Assembly: GCA_030631975.1 (NCBI GenBank) | Contig: DAOVKD010000036.1 | Coordinates: forward strand, 1 to 6,660 | Direction of reading: 5' to 3' | Source of the DNA: Candidatus Woesearchaeota archaeon | Lineage (GTDB): Archaea; Nanobdellota; Nanobdellia; Woesearchaeales; GW2011-AR4 | DNA length: 6,660 bases | Part shown: positions 1 through 5,306 of the stretch, one piece after another | Numbering within the stretch: the stretch's first letter is position 1 | Layout: each line of letters opens with the position of its first letter | Notes under the pieces: model-generated | Database searches by the model: none | The model's input: only the letters and a program-made list of their open reading frames with translations | Told to the model about the DNA's origin: nothing | Made by a program: the position numbers and the translations under genes

Positions 1-1
1 A

Positions 2-334
2 ACAGATATTGTCATCTTCTTCAGAGTTTGTATAAGCGCATTATTAATAGTAATGTTTATTCCTTTTCTTTTGGGTTATCAGAGTATAAGCGCGTTATTT
101 GATGGTTTGTTTTATGTCCTGCTTGCAGCAATCTTATATTTTTTATCTGTCATCTGTCAATACAGGGCAATAAAATTAGTTGGCCCATTTATTGCAACTG
201 CATTTTTTCTCTCAGGCTCATTGTTTTCAGCGTTATTCGCTTATATCCTGCTGGGAGAAGTTTTGTCTTTTGTGCAATGGGCTGGTGCAGCAGGTATTTT
301 ACTTGGAGGATTTTTCCTAATAAATAAGGTATAA
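2..334 (+). CDS. EamA/DMT-family membrane transporter, C-terminal part (5' end off window)
   Basis: The reading frame is open to the left edge, so the first Met codon at 53 is internal; the protein begins outside the window. The visible 110 residues form four hydrophobic segments, roughly IVIFFRV...FLLG, LFYVLLAAILYFLSVICQ, FIATAFFLSGSLFSALFAYIL and WAGAAGILLGGFFLI. The order 'Y-R-A-I-K-L-V-G-P', then a helix ending in L-L-G-E, then a 'Q-W-x-G-x-x-x-I-L-x-G' helix, is the usual end of the second EamA repeat in drug/metabolite transporters. Such proteins export or import small metabolites across the cytoplasmic membrane; nothing here shows the substrate. The family is inferred from this pattern, and another four-TM SMR/DMT relative is possible. 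The gene is convergent with the citramalate synthase gene. Confidence 0.72.
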   Translation, partial: TDIVIFFRVCISALLIVMFIPFLLGYQSISALFDGLFYVLLAAILYFLSVICQYRAIKLVGPFIATAFFLSGSLFSALFAYILLGEVLSFVQWAGAAGILLGGFFLINKV

Positions 335-373
335 AACAGAACTAAATTTTCAGAGGGGATTCGCGAACTCAAA

Positions 374-380
374 TTTTTTT
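374..380 (+). terminator. Oligo-T tract, likely terminator of the transporter gene
   Basis: A run of seven T residues lies 40 nt after the transporter stop codon, in the short gap between convergent genes. Archaeal RNA polymerase commonly stops at T-rich tracts without a hairpin. An 8-bp palindrome, TTCGCGAA (360-367), lies just upstream but makes only a tiny stem. Confidence 0.45.
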
Positions 381-423
381 CAGAAATTTTGGCGCTATCA
401 CTCCCGCGCAACAGCCGCATACT

Positions 424-2004
424 TTAGATAACATCCCTCTTAACCTTATTCTCAATTCTTAGGAAATAATATTCAAAACCCTTTTTAACAGCTTCTAAAC
501 TAGCAATTAATATATTATTATTCACGCCAACTGTAGACCACTCTCTTTTCCCATTAATACTGAATTCAACATAAACCCTGACACTTGAACTAACACCCTT
601 TTGATCAGCTATTCTTACCTTGTAATTAACAAGTTTTACTTTGTCAATATAGCTATATTTTTTCTTAAGCATATCCTGTAATGCATGGTATAATGCATCA
701 ACTGGACCTCCACTCACAGAAGTCTCGTGCTCTACTACATCACCTTCAATCTCTGCTTTAATGAAACAATCGCTTTTTGTACTTTTCCTCCCAAAAGATC
801 TAACCTCAAAGAAATCTATATCAATAAAATCCTTTGTTCCATTAAAAAACTGCTGTGCAAGCAAATAATGCTCTGCCTCTAAGCCGCTTATATCATAGCC
901 TAACTTTTCCATTTCCTTTATCTTGCCCAGCATTTTTTCCACTCTTGCGTCTCTCTTGTCAACAGTATAGCCAAATTTCCTTGCGATCTCAACCACATTT
1001 GCTTTGCCGGATAAATCCGACAATACTATATTCCTTATGTTTCCTACCTCTTCTGGATTGATAAACTCATAAGAAGCCCCTTTACTTACAGCATCAACAT
1101 GAATGCCTCCTTTATGGGAAAAAGCATTTTTGCCGACATAAGGCTGGTGTTTTAAAGGCATCATATTTCCTAATGTGTAAAGGAGCCTGCTCAACGAAGT
1201 TAAGTTCTTTAAGTTTTTAGCGGCATAAAAATCAATATTTATCTCAGCCAAAGCCGGCATTATGCTGCATAAATTTGCATTTCCAGTTCTTTCTCCAAAG
1301 CCGTTTACAGTCCCCTGTATTTGCTGCACATCTCCTGCAGCAACTAAAGAATTAGCTACGCCAAATTCCCTGTCATTGTGGCAATGTATTCCTAGCTCAA
1401 TATTTATTTTATTCTCCCTTAAATATTCTTTAACCTCCCCCATGATTATTTTGATTTCCCATGGAAAACTACCTCCATTAGTATCGCATAAAACCAGGCA
1501 ATCTGCTCCAGCTTCACAAGCCTTTTTTAAGCAGCTTAATGCATATTCTTCATTATCCTTAAAGCCGTCAAAGAAATGCTCTGCATCATAAATAACTTCC
1601 AAATCATGCTCTTTCAGAAATTTAACACTTTCATAAATGACATCTAGGTTTTCCTCTGCTTTTAGCCCCAGCTGCCTCTCAACATGCAAAAGCCATGTCT
1701 TTCCAAATATTGCAGCAACAGGCGCCTTCGCATCTAGAACAGCTTTTAAGTTAGAATCCTCTTCTGCCTTAACATTCTTTCTTCTTGTAGCTCCGAAAGC
1801 GCAAATCCTGGCATGAGTAAGTTTATGTTTAGCAATTTCATCAAAAGCCTCCATGTCTTTTGGATTACTTCCAGGCCATCCAAGCTCAATGTAATCCACA
1901 CCGAATTTATCCAAAGCTAGAGCAAAATCTATCTTATCCTTTACGCTTAAATTCAAGTCAGGACTTTGTGTCCCATCTCTTAATGTTGTGTCATAAATTT
2001 CCAT
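424..2004 (-). CDS. cimA: Citramalate synthase family enzyme (2-isopropylmalate/homocitrate synthase superfamily, long form)
   Basis: This 526-aa enzyme probably condenses acetyl-CoA with pyruvate to (R)-citramalate, the first step of the pyruvate route to isoleucine, in the cytoplasm. A DRE-TIM barrel fills about residues 1-270: R9-D-G with D10 as expected catalytic/metal residues, G42-W-P-G-S-N-P-K-D50, H207-C-H-N-D211 (metal histidines 207 and 209), and N234-G-F-G-E-R-T-G-N242. H297-K-G-G-I-H302 belongs to the linker region. Residues about 395-520 match the LeuA-type regulatory dimer domain, with S431-G-G-P and G493-V-N-N-N. Length and the 'GWPGSNPKD' and 'DTNGG' motifs fit the long citramalate synthase family better than the roughly 490-aa methanogen CimA or LeuA. 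The ATG start puts Y-D-T-T-L-R-D at residue 4, as in relatives, so a later start is excluded. No Shine-Dalgarno site is seen. Substrate is inferred; isopropylmalate or homocitrate synthesis cannot be excluded from sequence alone. Confidence 0.85.
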   Translation of the reverse strand: MEIYDTTLRDGTQSPDLNLSVKDKIDFALALDKFGVDYIELGWPGSNPKDMEAFDEIAKHKLTHARICAFGATRRKNVKAEEDSNLKAVLDAKAPVAAIFGKTWLLHVERQLGLKAEENLDVIYESVKFLKEHDLEVIYDAEHFFDGFKDNEEYALSCLKKACEAGADCLVLCDTNGGSFPWEIKIIMGEVKEYLRENKINIELGIHCHNDREFGVANSLVAAGDVQQIQGTVNGFGERTGNANLCSIMPALAEINIDFYAAKNLKNLTSLSRLLYTLGNMMPLKHQPYVGKNAFSHKGGIHVDAVSKGASYEFINPEEVGNIRNIVLSDLSGKANVVEIARKFGYTVDKRDARVEKMLGKIKEMEKLGYDISGLEAEHYLLAQQFFNGTKDFIDIDFFEVRSFGRKSTKSDCFIKAEIEGDVVEHETSVSGGPVDALYHALQDMLKKKYSYIDKVKLVNYKVRIADQKGVSSSVRVYVEFSINGKREWSTVGVNNNILIASLEAVKKGFEYYFLRIENKVKRDVI

Positions 2005-2019
2005 TTTATAGATTATAAA
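2005..2019 (-). repeat. Short inverted repeat immediately upstream of the citramalate synthase start
   Basis: TTTATA and TATAAA are separated by 3 nt and abut the ATG. As a TATA box this is too close to the start codon, because the conserved N-terminus excludes a downstream start. It could be an operator or a leader hairpin, but A/T-rich palindromes of this size also arise by chance. Confidence 0.25.
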
Positions 2020-2067
2020 GTTTAGTACTGTTAAAGGCCAAGAGATAATCAGACCTTTTTATTGAGT

Positions 2068-2090
2068 AATAATAATAGAAATAATAATAA
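2068..2090. repeat. Imperfect AAT trinucleotide repeat
   Basis: Two short runs of AAT/ATA repeats (2068-2077 and 2081-2090) separated by GAA lie in the 168-bp spacer between the citramalate synthase and TYW1 genes. The rest of this spacer is A/T-rich and shows no open frame with a convincing start site. Confidence 0.5.
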
Positions 2091-2108
2091 CTAAAGAAAT
2101 AATGTTAC

Positions 2109-2115
2109 AAAAAAA
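2109..2115 (-). terminator. Oligo-T tract downstream of TYW1
   Basis: Seven A residues on the plus strand are a T7 tract on the transcribed sense of TYW1, about 58 nt past its stop codon, in an A/T-rich spacer. This fits an archaeal intrinsic terminator. It also suggests that the citramalate synthase gene has its own promoter, although no clear TATA box was found at the expected distance from its start. Confidence 0.4.
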
Positions 2116-2172
2116 TATTTTTAAATTTTTAAGCATAATGTTAGAACAAGTAGTTTTTATATTTAAATCTTT

Positions 2173-3138
2173 CTACAATCCTTCAAAATCCATCTTCCTG
2201 CCTTCAAAGTCATCCTTAACTAGTAAAGCAACTTTGCTTTCTTTTTTTTGCTCAATCACTTTGTAACTTGAGTTTTGTTCTATTTTTTTTGCAAATTCCA
2301 TAATTTCATGATGGTAAGGCATATTCCTGACTTCCAGTCTTTCCTGGCTATGGCCAACAAAACTGTAGCCCTTTGCTTCTACAAACATTGGCTTGTATTT
2401 CTCGATTAATTTGGCATATCCTTCTGGATCAACAAAATTAAAACCTTTAACTAAAGTAAGCCTTATTACATTTCTCTTGAACTTATGCATCATCGATAAG
2501 CTTCTTTGCAGCTTCTCCCAAGAATCATTTGCTATTGGATTAGCTGTTTTTTGATAAACCTCCTTATTAGGGCCATAAACACTAATGTAAAGTTGTGTCG
2601 GCTGGCGGGCAATAAGCTTCTCAACCATCTCTGGAATTGTTCCATTAGTAACAAGAAAAGATGTAATACCTTTTTTCTTCAAATAATCTATCATTTCAGA
2701 CAGCCTTGGATACATTGTTGGTTCCCCAGTTAAACTAATAGCAAAATGCAATGGTTTTTCCATTTCCTTAAGCTTATTAGCTGCTACTTTTGAATTGCCT
2801 TTAAAGCCTTGCAAAAGCTCAACATGAGCCTTAATACATTCATCCACAATAAACCTGGGATCATCAACAGGGCCTTGCCACTTAGGCCAAACATAGTCAA
2901 TATCACGCCAGCAAAAAACACATCTATGGTCACAAAAGAAAGTAGGCGACATTTGCACGCATCTCCAGCTTTTTATGCCATAAAATGTATTTTTGTAGCA
3001 AACATCTTGGCCTTTTATGGCTTTTCTGCAATAAGTGCATATTTTAACTGTAGAATGATCACCAACTAAACGATAGCCTTCGTTGTACCTTTTTTTATTT
3101 TTAAGATCTTTCTGCGCAACATTTAATCCAACTGCCAT
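2173..3138 (-). CDS. taw1: tRNA 4-demethylwyosine synthase TYW1 (archaeal Taw1), radical SAM
   Basis: The 321-aa enzyme condenses N1-methylguanosine-37 of tRNA-Phe with pyruvate to form 4-demethylwyosine, the tricyclic core of wyosine bases. The radical-SAM cluster motif is C69-x3-C73-x2-C76, followed by W77-R. Three more cysteines, C34, C47 and C60, keep the 13-residue spacings of the second iron-sulfur cluster in archaeal TYW1, and K49, two residues after C47, matches the lysine proposed to bind pyruvate as a Schiff base. S135-L-T-G-E-P140, V163-T-N-G166, L228-T-L-V-K-G232 and F252-V-E-A-K256 are further family landmarks. There is no flavodoxin domain, as is usual in archaea and unlike eukaryotic TYW1. 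An extra cysteine, C37, forms a C-x-x-C with C34. The start is supported by a TATA box centred about 28 nt upstream, which implies a leaderless message. Confidence 0.95.
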   Translation of the reverse strand: MAVGLNVAQKDLKNKKRYNEGYRLVGDHSTVKICTYCRKAIKGQDVCYKNTFYGIKSWRCVQMSPTFFCDHRCVFCWRDIDYVWPKWQGPVDDPRFIVDECIKAHVELLQGFKGNSKVAANKLKEMEKPLHFAISLTGEPTMYPRLSEMIDYLKKKGITSFLVTNGTIPEMVEKLIARQPTQLYISVYGPNKEVYQKTANPIANDSWEKLQRSLSMMHKFKRNVIRLTLVKGFNFVDPEGYAKLIEKYKPMFVEAKGYSFVGHSQERLEVRNMPYHHEIMEFAKKIEQNSSYKVIEQKKESKVALLVKDDFEGRKMDFEGL

Positions 3139-3160
3139 TTAGCCAAGGTAATATCCAAAC

Positions 3161-3170
3161 ATATTTAAAT
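3161..3170. promoter_or_regulatory. Shared bidirectional TATA box between TYW1 and the 167-aa gene
   Basis: The sequence ATATTTAAAT contains the perfect palindrome ATTTAAAT and reads as a good archaeal TATA box on both strands. Its centre lies about 28 nt before the TYW1 ATG (3138) and about 26 nt before the divergent ATG (3192). Both distances suit leaderless transcription from one TBP site. The whole gap is only 53 bp. Confidence 0.6.
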
Positions 3171-3191
3171 TTTCACTACAACGAGCATGAT

Positions 3192-3695
3192 ATGGAATTA
3201 AATCAGGCATTAAAAAAATTAAACGAAAGCAAAGAGTTTAAAGAATGGAGCAGCAAAAATAAAGACACATTTCTTTCTTATGCATTCAAAATGCTTGATG
3301 AGCATAAAAAAGTCCCGTGGCAGCTCGGTTTTTATCATAAAGCAACAGACAAAATAATAACCTTTATTGTTGACGATGGCCTGCTTGAAATGAAAGAAGA
3401 AGAAGAGGTATTTAAAAAACCGGATATGGCGGTAAAGCAAATAAACATTGAAAAGCTAAAAATCCCATTTAACCAAATATTTAAAAAAGCAGAAGAGTTC
3501 AAAAAGAAAGAATATCCTAAGGAGTTGGTAAGCAGAACAATAGCAATACTGCAAAACCTCAAAGAATACGGAACCATCTGGAACATAACATGTATAACAC
3601 GCACATTTAAAACACTAAATATGAAAGTAAACCCGGAAAACGGAAAAATAATGCATCATAGTGTAGAGTCCTTAATGAGTTTTATCAAAAAATAA
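3192..3695 (+). CDS. Conserved-looking 167-aa protein of unknown function
   Basis: I cannot assign this protein to a named family. It has no signal peptide or membrane segment and should be cytoplasmic. Residues 1-40 are a charged helical stretch. Then follow W43-Q-L-G-F-Y48, a beta-like strand I55-I-T-F-I-V60, an acidic K-E-E-E-E-E-V-F turn, a lysine-rich helix (about 90-110), the helix A118-I-L-Q-N-L123 and a closing W130-N-I-T block with T-F-K-T-L-N (138-143). The pattern 'W-x-L-G-F-Y ... I-T-F ... E-V-F-K ... I-L-Q ... W-N-I-T ... F-x-T-L-N' looks like one seen in small DPANN archaeal hypothetical proteins, from memory and unverified. The ATG at 3187 in another frame stops after four codons, so 3192 is preferred; the TATA box about 26 nt upstream supports it. 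It is divergent from TYW1 and may share its control. Confidence 0.8.
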   Translation: MELNQALKKLNESKEFKEWSSKNKDTFLSYAFKMLDEHKKVPWQLGFYHKATDKIITFIVDDGLLEMKEEEEVFKKPDMAVKQINIEKLKIPFNQIFKKAEEFKKKEYPKELVSRTIAILQNLKEYGTIWNITCITRTFKTLNMKVNPENGKIMHHSVESLMSFIKK

Positions 3696-3779
3696 TCTTG
3701 CAAAATACAGCAAACACACAAAATTTTCGTTATTATAGATATTTAGTTTCTCCGTTATATACTTTCCATTTCCACATTC

Positions 3780-3790
3780 TTTAAATATAA
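3780..3790 (+). promoter_or_regulatory. TATA box of the dUTPase gene
   Basis: TTTAAATATAA is a strong archaeal TATA-box match centred about 34 nt before the dUTPase ATG. It predicts a transcript start near 3810 and a leader of about 10 nt. The rest of the 3696-3818 spacer is pyrimidine-rich and holds nothing else recognisable. Confidence 0.6.
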
Positions 3791-3818
3791 GCTTGCCAAT
3801 GAAAATTTATTTCTAAAA

Positions 3819-4253
3819 ATGCCCCTTACAATAAAGATGCAAAAGATTTCTGCTATCCCTACGCCAAGCTATGCTCATAATGGTGATTCAGGAGTTGACC
3901 TTTATGCTGCAGAAGAATGCACTCTAAGGCCAATGGAACGCAGATTAATCCCTACTGGCTTAAAGCTGGAAATTCCTTATGGGTATGAGGGACAAGTAAG
4001 GCCAAAAAGCGGTTTAGCCCTGAATAACGGCATAAGCTATGCAAATGCCGTAGGCACAATAGACAGCAGCTATAGGGGTGAAATAAAAGTCCCTCTAATC
4101 AATCTAAGCGACAGGCATTATAAGGTTGAGAAAAGAAAAAAAATTGGGCAGCTTATATTTGCCAAGGTTGAAGAAGCCGTATTTAAGGAAGTAAAAGAAC
4201 TGGGAAAAACAACAAGGAATGAAGATGGTTTTGGAAGCACTGGTATTAAATAA
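3819..4253 (+). CDS. dut: dUTP diphosphatase, homotrimeric type
   Basis: The 144-aa enzyme hydrolyses dUTP to dUMP and pyrophosphate, keeping uracil out of DNA and supplying dUMP for thymidylate synthesis. All five trimeric dUTPase motifs are present in order: G22-D-S-G-V-D-L-Y-A30 (motif 1), R61-P-K-S-G-L-A67 (motif 2), G79-T-I-D-S-S-Y-R-G-E88 (motif 3, catalytic D82), K108-I-G-Q-L-I-F114 (motif 4) and R133-N-E-D-G-F-G-S-T-G142 (motif 5, with the aromatic F137 that closes over uracil). S84 replaces the second Asp often found in motif 3. Length is normal. This is the classical trimeric family and not the Dcd-like bifunctional dCTP deaminase/dUTPase known from several archaea. The start fits the family's first beta strand and the TATA box upstream. 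A micro-ORF follows after 19 nt. Confidence 0.95.
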   Translation: MPLTIKMQKISAIPTPSYAHNGDSGVDLYAAEECTLRPMERRLIPTGLKLEIPYGYEGQVRPKSGLALNNGISYANAVGTIDSSYRGEIKVPLINLSDRHYKVEKRKKIGQLIFAKVEEAVFKEVKELGKTTRNEDGFGSTGIK

Positions 4254-4262
4254 TAAATCAGA

Positions 4263-4268
4263 GAGGTG
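4263..4268 (+). promoter_or_regulatory. Strong Shine-Dalgarno site for the 30-codon micro-ORF
   Basis: GAGGTG is fully complementary to the conserved 3' tail of 16S rRNA and lies 4 nt before the ATG at 4273. No comparable site precedes the other starts in this window, so it argues that the downstream micro-ORF is translated as the second gene of a dUTPase transcript. Confidence 0.6.
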
Positions 4269-4272
4269 TAAA

Positions 4273-4365
4273 ATGACGGTAAGCTATAAAACAATGCAGA
4301 AAAACAAGAAATTGGACGAGTTTGGAGAGAAAAAGGAAGAAGAGGGCGAGGAAGAGCAAGGTTAA
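4273..4365 (+). CDS. 30-aa charged micro-protein downstream of dUTPase
   Basis: This frame encodes 30 residues beginning M-T-V-S-Y-K-T-M-Q-K and ending in a very acidic tail (residues 20-30 are mostly Glu, with Gly and Gln). The first half is basic and the second half acidic, so the peptide is strongly polar along its length, with no membrane segment and no cysteines. I do not recognise it. Support for translation is the perfect Shine-Dalgarno match 4 nt upstream and the 19-nt spacing from the dUTPase stop codon, which suggests co-transcription. The stop codon lies 12 nt from the end of the convergent thymidylate kinase gene. It could be a small regulator or partner of dUTPase, but nothing in the sequence shows this; a spurious ORF remains possible. 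Confidence 0.5.
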   Translation: MTVSYKTMQKNKKLDEFGEKKEEEGEEEQG

Positions 4366-4377
4366 TTTCTCTAAAGT

Positions 4378-4998
4378 TTAAAATAGCTTATCAGCCTCTT
4401 TCTTTATATTATCAAAAACAACATCCTTGTCTTTTGAAGCATCTATAACCTTTATGTTGTCATTTAAAAATTTGGGCAGCTCCAGAAATTTCTCCCTTAA
4501 CTTGCTCATAAATTCAAGCTGCTCAAACTTTTCTTTTTCCCTGCCCTTTATTCTTTCCAAAGCAACCTCTGGCTTTATATCCAGTATAAAAGCAACATCC
4601 GGCCTTAAAAATTCTTTATTAACCTCTATAAGCATCCTCATGTCCAATCCCTGTACTGCCTGGAAAGCAATAGTTGAGTAATAATACCTGTCGCATATGG
4701 CTATATTTACCTCATGGTTACTTGATTTGTTTAAAAATGGAAGAATAATATTTTTCAAATGCTCTTCTCTGTCTTTTATAAACAGTTCAAGCAGCTTCTG
4801 CCCGTTTATGCTGGGATCAGTTTCCCTTGCCAGAATATCCCTTATTTCCTTGCCATAAGCGCCATTAGTTGGTTCTCTTGTTGTTAAGATCCTGTATTTC
4901 TTGCTCTTTGAGAAAAGGTAATTGTGCAGAAGCTTTACCATCTCACTCTTGCCGCTGCCATCTAACCCATCCAGAACAATAAAAACTCCCTTGACCAT
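4378..4998 (-). CDS. tmk: Thymidylate kinase (dTMP kinase)
   Basis: The 206-aa enzyme transfers phosphate from ATP to dTMP to give dTDP in the dTTP pathway. The P-loop is G11-L-D-G-S-G-K-S18, preceded by F-I-V-L-D. T40-R-E-P-T44 is the dTMP-binding loop, D103-R-Y-Y-Y-S-T-I-A-F-Q113 is the conserved DR(Y/H)...S...A(Y/F)Q block, and R132-P-D begins the next strand. The lid is R149-I-K-G-R-E-K-E-K-F-E159. The P-loop lacks an arginine while the lid carries R149 and R153, as in the E. coli-type kinases where lid arginines assist catalysis. Length is typical for the family. The upstream region has no Shine-Dalgarno site but has a TATA-like stretch about 25 nt before the ATG. The gene faces dUTPase tail to tail, so the neighbours act in the same pathway without sharing an operon. 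Confidence 0.95.
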   Translation of the reverse strand: MVKGVFIVLDGLDGSGKSEMVKLLHNYLFSKSKKYRILTTREPTNGAYGKEIRDILARETDPSINGQKLLELFIKDREEHLKNIILPFLNKSSNHEVNIAICDRYYYSTIAFQAVQGLDMRMLIEVNKEFLRPDVAFILDIKPEVALERIKGREKEKFEQLEFMSKLREKFLELPKFLNDNIKVIDASKDKDVVFDNIKKEADKLF

Positions 4999-5016
4999 GA
5001 AAATTAAGGAAAATGA

Positions 5017-5028
5017 ATAATTTATTAA
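5017..5028 (-). promoter_or_regulatory. Possible TATA box for thymidylate kinase
   Basis: On the minus strand the stretch reads TTAATAAATTATT-like and is centred about 25 nt before the tmk ATG, the right distance for a leaderless archaeal transcript. The match is looser than those of the other promoters listed, and the region is A/T-rich throughout. Confidence 0.35.
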
Positions 5029-5046
5029 CTTTGCGGAAAGTTATAG

Positions 5047-5059
5047 AAAAATTCAAAAA
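5047..5059 (-). terminator. Paired T5 tracts, possible terminator upstream of tmk
   Basis: Two runs of five A residues (5047-5051 and 5055-5059) are T5 tracts in the minus-strand sense. They lie just beyond the foldback element, after the 160-aa gene and before the tmk promoter, so they could end transcription from the right. Confidence 0.28.
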
Positions 5060-5068
5060 TATGAAGAA

Positions 5069-5269
5069 TGTAAAGTAAACATGTAAAGTATACTGGGGCT
5101 GTGCCTAATTTAGGGGAGGCGGGTGGGCAGAAGCACGCAATGACATAAATTAAAATGAGGTGTATCTTCACGAATTATTTTTCAATAATAAAATCAAGAT
5201 GCCTCATTTTGGCTTCAGTTCCGCTCTGGCACAGCCCAAAACCTGTTTACTTAGAAACTTTACTTTACA
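5069..5269. mobile_element. 201-bp foldback/MITE-like element with terminal inverted repeats and 5-bp flanking duplication
   Basis: TGTAAAGTAAA at 5069-5079 is the exact reverse complement of 5259-5269. AAGAA lies directly outside each end (5064-5068 and 5270-5274), as a target-site duplication would. Further in, GGGCTGTGCC (5096-5105) pairs perfectly with GGCACAGCCC (5228-5237), and a long imperfect hairpin occupies the centre (5152-5210). The left arm is longer than the right, with unpaired inserts. The ends are TG...CA, as in many DDE transposons. There is no plausible transposase frame, so it would depend on a full-length relative elsewhere. It fills most of the gap between tmk and the 160-aa gene. 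A structured non-coding RNA with the same helices is the main alternative. The 5-bp match is weak evidence alone because the region is A-rich. Confidence 0.5.
5152..5210. repeat. Long central hairpin of the foldback element
   Basis: AAAATGAGG (5152-5160) pairs with CCTCATTTT (5202-5210). After a small 3:1 internal bulge ATCTT (5164-5168) pairs with AAGAT (5196-5200), and after a further internal loop ATTATT (5174-5179) pairs with AATAAT (5184-5189) around a TTTC loop. That gives 20 pairs in one rod-like hairpin, formed equally well by either strand as DNA. Confidence 0.65.
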
Positions 5270-5291
5270 AAGAACAGTGTTTTATATACCA

Positions 5292-5306
5292 AAAGTAAAT
5301 TACTTT
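5292..5306. repeat. Inverted repeat overlapping the stop codon of the 160-aa gene
   Basis: AAAGTAA (5292-5298) and TTACTTT (5300-5306) form a perfect 7-bp inverted repeat around one base. The same heptamer occurs in the arms of the neighbouring foldback element. Confidence 0.4.

Noticed and set aside
353..370. A T-arm-like string on the minus strand (GAGTTCGCGAATCCCC) suggesting a tRNA end or attachment site
   Set aside because: The bases flanking the loop do not pair into a 5-bp T stem, and no acceptor, D or anticodon arm is present nearby.
855..1591. Plus-strand open frames inside the citramalate synthase gene
   Set aside because: They are antisense to a gene with conserved motifs along its full length and encode low-complexity, unrecognisable peptides.
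2014..2019. TATAAA just upstream of the citramalate synthase ATG as its TATA box
   Set aside because: It lies about 10-15 nt from the start codon, so transcription would begin inside the gene and lose the catalytic RDG motif.
5096..5237. The inner repeat pair GGGCTGTGCC / GGCACAGCCC as the true ends of an insertion sequence
   Set aside because: There is no matching duplication outside this pair, whereas the outer TGTAAAGTAAA pair has an exact 5-bp flank match.
5069..5269. Archaeal SRP RNA or RNase P RNA in the tmk/160-aa gap
   Set aside because: The helices are suggestive, but none of the conserved sequence motifs of either RNA that I know can be found, and the interval is shorter than usual.
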